A stretch of DNA of 8,789 nucleotides from Verrucomicrobiota bacterium (lineage in GTDB: Bacteria; Verrucomicrobiota; Verrucomicrobiia; Opitutales; UBA2995), in assembly GCA_027297085.1 (NCBI GenBank), contig JAPUIL010000272.1, forward strand, positions 1-8,789, given 5' to 3'. This document shows, piece after piece, positions 1 to 7,292 of this stretch. The translations under genes were made by a program, and so were the position numbers. The notes under the pieces were generated by a model. It was not told where the DNA came from. It made no database searches and was given only the letters and a program-made list of their open reading frames with translations. Numbering within the stretch: position 1 is the stretch's first letter; every line of letters begins with the position of its first letter.

Positions 1-3000
1 CCAGTACGCCTCCGGCGGTAGCATCCAATAGGCCGAAAGCCCTGACCTCTCCACCTTCGATTATCATGGCCCCATTTACTTTCATTTCGCTACTATTTTC
101 GATTTTCACATAACTATTATTATCGGGTCCTGATTGAATAAAATCTCCCGACGTTTCGAAGCGAGCATTGGATGATAAATAAAATATCCCCAAATTCGTA
201 AATTTTGTGCCCGGTCCATTTGCTGCAGAAAGCAGTGGGAAAAATAGACCATTATCATAAAGATTGATCCTTCCCCCGTTCGTGCTAATCAAATTTACTC
301 CATTGAGATCCAAGGAAGAATCCTTTTTCACAGTAATGATCACATTGCCTAAGACGTTTTCCGATACAAATTCTGGAGGACCTGGCAGAAATATGGAGGC
401 TCCACCTTCAACCTCGATCACTCCATAGCTATTGTTCTCCGCCTTAACGAAGTTCACCTCTATGCTGTCTGGGATGTCCGCATCCTCGGTTGTGAAAAGT
501 AAATCTGCTCCTTGAGATATGATCTTGCCGCTGGTTCCATTGATCGGCCCTTCAACTCTCAAGCTGCTGAAAATTGACAATCGCAATTCACCTTCATCAA
601 ACAATAAGGAATCCCCTTCAACTCTTACCGTTCCAAAGGTTTCCACAAGTACGTCTCCCTTCAAGCGGGCATCATTTTGGTCGATAAAGTTCAATTGCTG
701 AAATTTGGAAACGATTACATCTGCGAGGATAAAATTATTTCCATTTCGGATTGAACCTCCGGAAAATGTGGTGGGTCCACTTATTATTAAACCCACTGGA
801 GAGAAGGGCTGCCCCTGCTCGTCAAGCCCAATATCGCAGTCCAGAAATTCAGCATTTTTTACGGTAATGGTACCTTGAATGGAACTCCTGTTAAAAACAA
901 AGTCGATGTTGTCAGAGCCAAACTCCAGATCAATTCCAGCATCTACTACTTTTATGCTGTTATCTTCGAAGATAACACGCCCTTTAGCCGGTCCCGCTGA
1001 AGGCTGGAAAATGGTGCCCTGGTTATTCAAGATATTCAAATTGAAATCGCCATTGATGGTGAGTGTGTTGTTGCCAATATTAATCCTTGGCTCCTCTCCG
1101 GAAACGATCACCTCCGCTAGAATCGAGGATGAAGTGGGCCCATCCCCGTCATTCTCAATCCAGAGAGTTGCTCCATCCAAAATCAGTTTACCCTTATTGG
1201 GCGTTTTACCCAACTGAGCATTGATTAAACGGTAAGAACTCCCCGGCTGATTTTGAATAGTAGCAGGAAAGTCATCATTAGTTGTCTTGAGATCTACTAT
1301 TCCTCTCTGGGTTATCTTCCCTAAATTCTCGATTTTCAGATTTATGGTAAGGTCATCCCCATTCAATTCCATGAATCCATGGTTTAGAATGGCGGCATTC
1401 TCCTGATCATCGGCGGCCAACAGCCCCTGATGGATTTTTAGGCCAATGCCTGTGCCAGAAGAAAGGTTATTTATGATTTGAGCCCCCGTCGCAAAACTCA
1501 AGCCTTCCTCTGGGCCATTGCCTGTTATATTGGTAATTCCGAGTCCGGTAAATTCGAGTTGCGAATCGATTCTTGCATTAGAAACCAATGAAAAATTTAA
1601 CACCGACTCTTCCCCAAGCTCAAAGACGGTCGGAGCATTTACGGAAAAATCAGTTAAGGTCAGATCCCCATTGAAGAATATATTGTTATTCGTCGCCCCA
1701 TCGAATGACACTGGTACTTCGATTCTGGATACACCATCAAAAGACTGCTGAATTCGACTTCCTTCCAGCATGACCACGCTGGGTGATGACCCGTCATCAG
1801 CTTTGGATAGGACGCCGGTTCGAAAGTCCAAAATACCCTCGTTGATAATCATGTGGCTAGACCGAAGTTCCACGTTTGTTTTGATCATCAAAGTTCCATC
1901 GTTTCCCAATATAAAAGAATCTAAATAAAGCTTCTCTCCTTCGACCTCCTCATCAGTTCCAAATGTTAGCGTTCCTTTATTATTAATTCCAAATCCACCG
2001 CTCAGATGCGTATGTGTTCGTTCAAGGTTCATAAATCCTTCATTTATTAGTTCTCCATCCACGACCAAATCGGTATCACGCAAAGTAAACCCGCCATCGT
2101 TTGTCATGTTGGGAGTGACTGTAGCTCCAGGACCAATATAAGTTCTTTCCTCGGTTGACGAAGGGTTTCCTTCTATCAAAATGATCCCTTCACCTTCCAG
2201 CGACGTATTCCCCAAGAGGCTAAGCTGATCGAATGGATTCCCACCGCTCATGTCGAAAATTAGTTTGGCGTTTGCCTGGGAAGCTAGTTTACCATCACTA
2301 ATTGTGGTAAGGTTCTCCAATACCAATGAGCCCGTCACTGCTTCAACTTTTCCGCCTTTCCAGACTTTGACAGGTAATTGGACCCTCGCTATACTTCCAT
2401 TGTTGGGTCCTTCCCCAAACAAGCGTCCCAAGCTTCCTTCTTCGATTTGAACTGAAAGTTCGGGGGGAATGATTTTTGTACTTGAAATTGTGGAGTCATT
2501 AAGAATCAAAGTGCCCGATACCTTCAATTCCTGCACGTCGGCGAAGAAAGTATCTGCACTTCCGCCGTTAATAGCAAAGGAGGTAGGCAGTTCCAGGACG
2601 CCCGTTCCGGTTATGTCTCCTAACACCCATTGCCCAAGAGGCAATTCAAGTCTGCCATCAAAACTCATATCTGCTGCCAATTTTAAACCCGCGATACTCG
2701 AATCGCCTCTCAAGTCCAGAGGTTTGGAAACCTCCAAGCTACCGGTGGATTGTAAGCTGATATTGGATACAGCTTCTTCATTCAATAACACCGAGTTATT
2801 GCTGATCTCGACCTCTTGAAACTCCTCTCCCTTGCCAGGAGGATCGACCGTGTTACCTTCGTTATCATTCCAATTGGTTTCACTTCCGGAAACGGTGTGC
2901 CAGTTGCTATCCCCCGCTTCGCCGCTCCAGATGACCTTCGGCCCTTCAAGGTTCTGGATATAATCAACATTGACCCGGAACAGAACATTGCCCCGGTCGG

Positions 3001-4423
3001 TATCTGCTATCATCAAGGCTTGCTGGTTGTTGTTAAAATCAACCAATTGCGGAATGTTGGTACTGGTAAAGGCACCGGAGTCGTTCGAAGCGATAGCCCC
3101 GCCCTGATATCCCAAAGACGTAATATCCGTACGGGATGTACCTGCCCATACGCCTGTTTTACTGCCCTGATCACCACTGGTGGCTCCTCTGAAAAAGAAC
3201 CGCTCATTGGCATCAATTGCTGGACGAAGGAAGGTTATGAAAGTGTTCCCATCTATACCGGGAGCTTCGGTGCCTCCGGCCGCAATTTGTTTGATTACAA
3301 TTTCTTTGCTGCTGAATTGTAAAAGCCATAAGGAACGGAGGTTGCCCGGCCTGGAGTAAAAAAGTACGGAAAATGCATCGGATACAGCATAGGGAGTTAG
3401 GCCGTTGAATGACTGGGGTCCCTGATCGGTAGGGACAGAGATGCGATCTTTGAAAAAAAGCTTCTGATCCGTCGACGACCCTCCCCGAACAAAACCGCCT
3501 CTGACTGTTGTATCTTGAAATCCCAGGTTATATAAAAACTGATTACTGCTGAAGACCGTGTGGGAACTCCCAGGATTAAGTGCCACTGATACTTCTGGCA
3601 CGCCGGGCAAGGCAGATCCTTCACGGTAGATAAGGTCCCAGATACCGGCATCGTCCAGGTGATAGCCGACGATATCATTAGTTTCATCAACAAGGGTTCC
3701 TGAAATGGAAGCGCGAAGGCCCAATCCACCGTTCTGGCCCAGGAAAACCTGAAACGTTTCGATCTTATCATCTCCCACTCGAGAGGGAACAGAGTCGCCG
3801 GTTTTTAATGTTAGGGCCTCGGACTCTGATCGTATGCCAGACGAATCCCAAAATACCAGGGTGTTGATGGGCCCTGATATAGTCGTGATATAGCATAACT
3901 CTCCAATATCGTTTGCCTGCAAAGCGCCCACGCTCTGGGCGTTCTCGTCTTCCGCCATATCAATAGCGACGGGGGTTCCTCCACCTTCACTCTTCCAGAG
4001 GATCCAATTGATATCCACGACGTCCACATTCTCATTTTCCTCTTTCGCAAAGGCAGGGGAGGTAAAATAGAAGACGTCCCCCTGGCCCCAAACAGGACTC
4101 CCGATACTTGCATATCTTCTACCATCGCCTACGCCCGGAGCGGGGTCTCCAAAAAAAGCGACCTTTACAGGGCCGGTCTCTTTTTTCCAAAGCCAAAGAC
4201 CATTGATATCAGTTACCAACACATCCCCATTTTCGTTAATAACTCCACTGGCGGCTCCAAAAACATCTTCCGGGCCACCCCATTGCTCACCTTCGAGCAT
4301 GACCACATCGTAGGTGGGACCTTGCCCATAAACGAGAGCCGGCCATGCGATGGATAAAACGCATAGAAACAGTAGTTTGTTGGCAGTTTGATCAGGAAAC
4401 AACGGCATCGCTATCCAGTTCAT
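1..4423 (-). CDS. Giant secreted NxxGxxAF-like repeat / beta-solenoid protein, C-terminus missing
   Basis: The frame was read codon by codon from ATG 4423 to the left edge: 1474 codons, no stop, no frameshift. An in-frame TAG lies 11 codons before the ATG. Residues 1-33 look like a signal peptide (K16, then a hydrophobic run 17-31). Residues 35-495 hold imperfect repeats in which a G-[IL]-W strand leads to a GDxaPG-type turn (GDPAPG 92-97, GDSVP 209-213, GSALPG 269-274, GTEAPG 384-389). These are followed by N-rich strand motifs near 63-69, 171-178, 231-238, 406-411 and 464-470. This resembles the choice-of-anchor NxxGxxAF repeat family, though degenerate. A W499/NW508/NW518 linker, common before autotransporter-like passengers, leads into a beta-solenoid to residue 1474 with an N-x-G ladder. 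No Shine-Dalgarno precedes the start. The protein is probably surface-bound or secreted; its anchor (PEP-CTERM, autotransporter barrel or other sorting tag) lies outside the window. Export and repeat architecture are well supported; function is unknown. Confidence -1.
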   Translation of the reverse strand, partial: MNWIAMPLFPDQTANKLLFLCVLSIAWPALVYGQGPTYDVVMLEGEQWGGPEDVFGAASGVINENGDVLVTDINGLWLWKKETGPVKVAFFGDPAPGVGDGRRYASIGSPVWGQGDVFYFTSPAFAKEENENVDVVDINWILWKSEGGGTPVAIDMAEDENAQSVGALQANDIGELCYITTISGPINTLVFWDSSGIRSESEALTLKTGDSVPSRVGDDKIETFQVFLGQNGGLGLRASISGTLVDETNDIVGYHLDDAGIWDLIYREGSALPGVPEVSVALNPGSSHTVFSSNQFLYNLGFQDTTVRGGFVRGGSSTDQKLFFKDRISVPTDQGPQSFNGLTPYAVSDAFSVLFYSRPGNLRSLWLLQFSSKEIVIKQIAAGGTEAPGIDGNTFITFLRPAIDANERFFFRGATSGDQGSKTGVWAGTSRTDITSLGYQGGAIASNDSGAFTSTNIPQLVDFNNNQQALMIADTDRGNVLFRVNVDYIQNLEGPKVIWSGEAGDSNWHTVSGSETNWNDNEGNTVDPPGKGEEFQEVEISNNSVLLNEEAVSNISLQSTGSLEVSKPLDLRGDSSIAGLKLAADMSFDGRLELPLGQWVLGDITGTGVLELPTSFAINGGSADTFFADVQELKVSGTLILNDSTISSTKIIPPELSVQIEEGSLGRLFGEGPNNGSIARVQLPVKVWKGGKVEAVTGSLVLENLTTISDGKLASQANAKLIFDMSGGNPFDQLSLLGNTSLEGEGIILIEGNPSSTEERTYIGPGATVTPNMTNDGGFTLRDTDLVVDGELINEGFMNLERTHTHLSGGFGINNKGTLTFGTDEEVEGEKLYLDSFILGNDGTLMIKTNVELRSSHMIINEGILDFRTGVLSKADDGSSPSVVMLEGSRIQQSFDGVSRIEVPVSFDGATNNNIFFNGDLTLTDFSVNAPTVFELGEESVLNFSLVSNARIDSQLEFTGLGITNITGNGPEEGLSFATGAQIINNLSSGTGIGLKIHQGLLAADDQENAAILNHGFMELNGDDLTINLKIENLGKITQRGIVDLKTTNDDFPATIQNQPGSSYRLINAQLGKTPNKGKLILDGATLWIENDGDGPTSSSILAEVIVSGEEPRINIGNNTLTINGDFNLNILNNQGTIFQPSAGPAKGRVIFEDNSIKVVDAGIDLEFGSDNIDFVFNRSSIQGTITVKNAEFLDCDIGLDEQGQPFSPVGLIISGPTTFSGGSIRNGNNFILADVIVSKFQQLNFIDQNDARLKGDVLVETFGTVRVEGDSLLFDEGELRLSIFSSLRVEGPINGTSGKIISQGADLLFTTEDADIPDSIEVNFVKAENNSYGVIEVEGGASIFLPGPPEFVSENVLGNVIITVKKDSSLDLNGVNLISTNGGRINLYDNGLFFPLLSAANGPGTKFTNLGIFYLSSNARFETSGDFIQSGPDNNSYVKIENSSEMKVNGAMIIEGGEVRAFGLLDATAGGVL

Positions 4424-4453
4424 GTAAACGCAATAAACAAGAAGTAACAAGGT

Positions 4454-4591
4454 CTAATCAGTCAGCTTGCGGTTGACTCTTGCTCGTTGCGATATCCCAC
4501 AGGATCTGGTCAGGAGTTGTAAAAGTTTTCCGACTCCGGCCACAGTTCTCATTGCATAATGAGGTAGGGTTTTTGTATAATTTCCTCCCAT
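4454..4591 (-). CDS. Possible small basic protein or leader peptide (45 aa)
   Basis: ATG 4591 opens a 45-codon frame ending at TAG 4456-4454. It is preceded by AAGGAG (4602-4597 on the minus strand) with a 5-base spacer, the only canonical Shine-Dalgarno and start pairing I found in the window, and by a TATAAT at 4622-4617. The product is unrecognised. It is strongly basic (eight Lys/Arg against one acidic residue), has a short hydrophobic stretch near residues 17-28 and one Cys at 31, and has no clear signal peptide. It ends 30 bases before the start of the giant secreted protein on the same strand, so it could be the first cistron or a regulatory leader peptide. It may also be a chance ORF in an intergenic region, because the neighbouring genes do not use Shine-Dalgarno sequences. 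Confidence -1.
   Translation of the reverse strand: MGGNYTKTLPHYAMRTVAGVGKLLQLLTRSCGISQRARVNRKLTD
4552..4581 (+). promoter_or_regulatory. Candidate sigma-70 promoter for the isomerase/epimerase-like gene
   Basis: TATAAT at 4576-4581 is a perfect -10. A weak -35, TTGCAT at 4552-4557 (3 of 6 matches), sits 18 bases upstream. The stretch after the -10 is all pyrimidine up to A4590, the first purine and a likely transcription start, which is also the A of an ATG. The leader to ATG 4658 would be about 70 bases. The evidence is the -10 match and its position; the -35 is poor. Confidence -1.
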
Positions 4592-4661
4592 GTTAACTCC
4601 TTCCGTCCATTTGGAAATTATAAAAAGTAATCCTTACTTTCGTTTTTCATCCCTATTATGA
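4590..4661 (+). other. Possible leaderless upstream ORF (23 codons) ending at ATGA
   Basis: ATG 4590 begins at the first purine after the TATAAT at 4576-4581, so a transcript starting there would be leaderless. The frame stays open for 23 codons and stops at TGA 4659-4661, overlapping ATG 4658 of the downstream gene in an ATGA arrangement that would allow translational coupling. No peptide homology is recognised. Because the downstream gene starts ATGA, the TGA is unavoidable in that frame, so the arrangement may be chance. Confidence -1.
4597..4622 (-). promoter_or_regulatory. Candidate -10 box and ribosome binding site for the 45-aa ORF and giant gene
   Basis: On the minus strand TATAAT (4622-4617) matches the sigma-70 -10 consensus exactly. 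AAGGAG (4602-4597) follows it and lies 5 bases before ATG 4591. No recognisable -35 sits at 16-18 bases upstream, where AAACGA/AAAACG is found. A start near 4610 would give a leader of about 20 bases to the small ORF and about 190 bases to the giant gene. The region is AT-rich, so the -10 may be fortuitous. Confidence -1.
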
Positions 4662-5569
4662 ACCGACGCACTTTTCTCAAACGCACCACAGGCATTTGCA
4701 TGACGGGTCTTGTCATATCGCCTTGGACCATCGCAAACGGGCAAGCTTTATCCTCGGAGCTGTATACTATTGGGCTTTCCATGTATTCCCTGCGTTTCCT
4801 GTTTAAGGATGGTTCGCTCGAGGTCTTCGATTATCCTGCGTTTGCCCGGGACACCTTTGGTATTACCGAGCTGGATGTGTGGGACGGAGCCTTTCCCCCG
4901 GATCGGAAAACGGACCCCACCTATTACCAGGAATTGAAACGTCATGCCGATAAGGCTGGCACAAACATCTTCCTGCTCATGGCGGGTCCGGTGGATGCAC
5001 GTGGCAAGACGAGAAAGGATCATGTGGCTCAAGGTGCACTTTTCGAAGGCGCCGTTGAAAACGCGGTCATCCTTGGCAGTAAGTATGTGCGAGTATTTCT
5101 CAAAGCTCCGGATATCGATAGAAACGAGGCGCTGACCCACAGCATCGACACACTCAAACCCATCGTAAGCTACGCCAAGCATCGTGGCATCATCATTGCT
5201 ATCGAACCGGGCGCATCGGAGTGGGCCAAACAAGGTGATTTCCTCGCCGATCTTGCTCGGGAGTTCGACGACCCAAACCTGCGCCTCATGCCGGACTTTG
5301 GTAAGATGAAGGACCACGATCCCTATGGTGGCACCGAAGCCATGATGCCGTATGCCTCCGGTGTCTCAGCCAAAAGTCACGACTTCGATGCGGACGGTAA
5401 CGAAGTCAACTTCGACTATGAACGGCTGATGAAAACGGTGGTGGATTCAGGTTTCCGGGGAATTGTCGCCATCGAATACGAAGGCAAGGTAACTCCTCCA
5501 GTAGAGGGTGTGTTGGCCACCAAGAAACTTTTACAGCGGGTGCGGGCTGAGTTGGGACGGAATCGTTAG
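4658..5569 (+). CDS. Tat-exported sugar phosphate isomerase/epimerase-like TIM-barrel protein
   Basis: The 303-residue product begins with a clear twin-arginine signal (NRRTFLKR, Arg3-Arg4) and a hydrophobic core to about residue 28, so it should be exported folded. The rest matches the xylose isomerase-like / AP endonuclease family 2 TIM barrel: a first strand around IGLSMYSLR (38-46), ITELDVWDG (69-77), IIIAIEPG (178-185), LMPDFGKMKD (210-219), KSHDFD (239-244) and IVAIEYEG (269-276). By family analogy the divalent-metal ligands would be Glu183, Asp213, His241 and Glu273, all present. Members of this family isomerise or epimerise sugars or polyols; the substrate cannot be read from sequence. 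ATG 4658 is chosen because it starts the Tat motif; no Shine-Dalgarno precedes it. The gene stands alone and converges on the next gene with a 33-base gap. Family call is firm, reaction uncertain. Confidence -1.
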   Translation: MNRRTFLKRTTGICMTGLVISPWTIANGQALSSELYTIGLSMYSLRFLFKDGSLEVFDYPAFARDTFGITELDVWDGAFPPDRKTDPTYYQELKRHADKAGTNIFLLMAGPVDARGKTRKDHVAQGALFEGAVENAVILGSKYVRVFLKAPDIDRNEALTHSIDTLKPIVSYAKHRGIIIAIEPGASEWAKQGDFLADLAREFDDPNLRLMPDFGKMKDHDPYGGTEAMMPYASGVSAKSHDFDADGNEVNFDYERLMKTVVDSGFRGIVAIEYEGKVTPPVEGVLATKKLLQRVRAELGRNR

Positions 5570-5602
5570 TCCGGATTTCTCAACTCCTTGAAAACCCGTG
5601 GG

Positions 5603-7279
5603 TCAGTTGTTTTCTGACGAGGCAGAGTGTGCAGCAACTTTCTTCCCCAGTTGCAGGATCGCCTGGCGGTAGTAGTCGAGAACTTTTCTCTGCTGCCTGT
5701 CGTTATTAAATTCTGCCTGTTCAGTTATAGCATCCATGCTCTGGTACATTTCTGTTATCAGAGATTGGGCTGCTTTTACAGAAAAAGTGGATTTTCCAGC
5801 CAGGTTAACATAGATCGGACTCGTATGGGCAAAGAGCTTGCCGCCCAGTTCATTTGTTTCCTCGGTTTCGGGAATGCGAAGAGCAACCCATGAAGGTTTA
5901 TTAAGAGGAAGCTTGTAGTTCATTTCGGCCTCGTAATGTTCATGTACCTTCTTGCTGGGTACGGTATGAACCACTTCTCCGTTTACGATCAGTTCGATGC
6001 TGCCAAAGTTATGCCTTCCTTGTGCTTTGGCGGTGACCATTCGGGTCCCGGCTTCAGGCAAGTTTAAAATATCTCCCGGGCTCTGTTCGCCCAGGTTAAA
6101 TTGCAGTAAGGGACCGTTGGTGATAAAGGTTCTTCCTGCTTTCAGGGCATTCAGCCAATTGTCTTCTGTTAGAGGTGTATTAAATTGGGCGTATACGCGG
6201 GAGAAGTCATAGATGAACCAGTCGGTTCCGGTGGAGAAGGGTACCCGCAGTCCTGAATTTAGGTAGCGGTAGAAGGTATCGTTGTAGGTTCCTCTGGTCC
6301 CACCGTCAAAAATATTTTGCGCGTGGATATTACCCGTTACCCAGTTGGGGATGTCTTCATGACCTAAAGAATTGTGGCACCATATTACCGTCGCATCTTG
6401 CTGGTGTGCCTGATCGATGCCTTGTTTCAGATTCGGGAAATCCGGACCATGGTCCATGATACCGGATCCAATACTCACCGGTTGAATCAATTTTCTGATA
6501 TCAAGGAACATGACATGTCCGTAACCCATGTCGAATGCGTCGAAATTATTCCTGTATTCTTCCCCGAAGCCAAAAATTGTGGCTGGAGTAGAGAGTTCCC
6601 TTAAATCCTTCCGGCGATATTCATTGGTGATATAGGTTTTATCCTCGCTGGTTCGAAGGAGGTAGGAGACAAAGACCAGGTCCACCCGATCTGCTTCCGG
6701 GACGACTTGTAAATATTCATCTGCCTGTTTCCGGGTGACTCTCTTCAAGTGAAGATGGGTATTGCCTGTGTAATAGTCCTTATCGTCGATAAGGTGGAGA
6801 CGTTTGATCTTTAGGGTAATTTTCGCCTCGGTTTTGTCTGACAGGTCTATAGTTTGGTCACTGAGTTCGGAGTCTATGCCTGAAATGGCCTCGATAGTGA
6901 CCGATTCCTGGGGAAGTGATAGGACGGTGGGTTTGAGCAGGGCGTACCACTGGGCGGACGCGTGATCCTCGTCAAGACCAAGCCCCCGGTTGACCAGACC
7001 TTCGATGGGGATTACACCGTTCTCGGTTGATACACGGATCAGTCCTGGAAGCGTTTTCGCTGTATTAGCATCGATCAAAGAAACGCGCAGTTTGCAGGTC
7101 GGTGAATTGTTTTCTTTAGTTGTTTTGCTTCCTTCGGTCTCTGCGGCGTCAACAGCTGCCAACAGATTACTAGGAGTAAACTGACTTTCAAACCCGGCCC
7201 AGGTAGCCTCATGTGCCGAAGCTAAGGACAAGGTGAATAGTGTAAGGAACGAAACTATCTTTAGGGGTGTAAACTTCAT
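5603..7279 (-). CDS. Secreted CehA/McbA-type PHP-domain metallohydrolase
   Basis: Residues are numbered from GTG 7282. ATG 7279 is preferred, giving 558 aa; GTG and ATG are adjacent codons. Residues 3-23 form a Sec signal peptide ending ASA. Residues 60-165 are a beta-rich N-terminal domain. The PHP-like core runs from GNTHLH (173-178) through GFGEEY (238-243), GYGH (253-256), MDHGPDF (276-282) and WCHNSLGH (301-308) to STGTDWF (350-356). It is followed by LKAGRTFITNGP (380-391), a hallmark of CehA/McbA-like proteins, then a beta-sandwich and a helical tail from about 503. Putative metal ligands are His176, His178, Glu241, His256, His303 and Asp354. Named relatives hydrolyse esters or amides such as carbaryl, but most members, including secreted ones, are uncharacterised. 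The gene starts 13 bases after the stop of the upstream secreted protein, so they are probably one transcript. Confidence -1.
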   Translation of the reverse strand: MKFTPLKIVSFLTLFTLSLASAHEATWAGFESQFTPSNLLAAVDAAETEGSKTTKENNSPTCKLRVSLIDANTAKTLPGLIRVSTENGVIPIEGLVNRGLGLDEDHASAQWYALLKPTVLSLPQESVTIEAISGIDSELSDQTIDLSDKTEAKITLKIKRLHLIDDKDYYTGNTHLHLKRVTRKQADEYLQVVPEADRVDLVFVSYLLRTSEDKTYITNEYRRKDLRELSTPATIFGFGEEYRNNFDAFDMGYGHVMFLDIRKLIQPVSIGSGIMDHGPDFPNLKQGIDQAHQQDATVIWCHNSLGHEDIPNWVTGNIHAQNIFDGGTRGTYNDTFYRYLNSGLRVPFSTGTDWFIYDFSRVYAQFNTPLTEDNWLNALKAGRTFITNGPLLQFNLGEQSPGDILNLPEAGTRMVTAKAQGRHNFGSIELIVNGEVVHTVPSKKVHEHYEAEMNYKLPLNKPSWVALRIPETEETNELGGKLFAHTSPIYVNLAGKSTFSVKAAQSLITEMYQSMDAITEQAEFNNDRQQRKVLDYYRQAILQLGKKVAAHSASSENN

Positions 7280-7292
7280 CACGAATTATAGG

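Noticed and set aside
2816..3322. 168-codon plus-strand ORF
   Set aside because: It lies entirely antisense to the continuous minus-strand giant gene, has no start signals, and its translation lacks family features, whereas the minus frame shows repeat structure across the same bases.
3397..4125. Two minus-strand ORFs (3397-3771 and 3811-4125) that could suggest a frameshifted gene
   Set aside because: They are in a different frame from the giant gene, which was checked triplet by triplet and is open without interruption here. They are alternative-frame shadows, not broken pieces.
4355..4369. Cys21 of the giant protein as a lipoprotein lipobox
   Set aside because: The residues before Cys21 (LLFL) do not fit the [LVI][ASTVI][GAS]C pattern, and hydrophobic sequence continues beyond it, so an ordinary signal peptide is more likely.
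4473..4478. TTGACT as a -35 box
   Set aside because: No -10-like hexamer occurs at 16-18 bases downstream (CCCACA lies there), so the match is probably incidental.
4748..5317. 189-codon minus-strand ORF
   Set aside because: It is antisense to the well-supported isomerase/epimerase-like gene, and its translation has no recognisable features.
5602..5618. Hairpin GTCAG-7 nt-CTGAC as a terminator between the convergent genes
   Set aside because: The stem is only 5 bp with no following T-run in the plus direction, and it lies partly inside the end of the metallohydrolase gene. It is not convincing as an intrinsic terminator.
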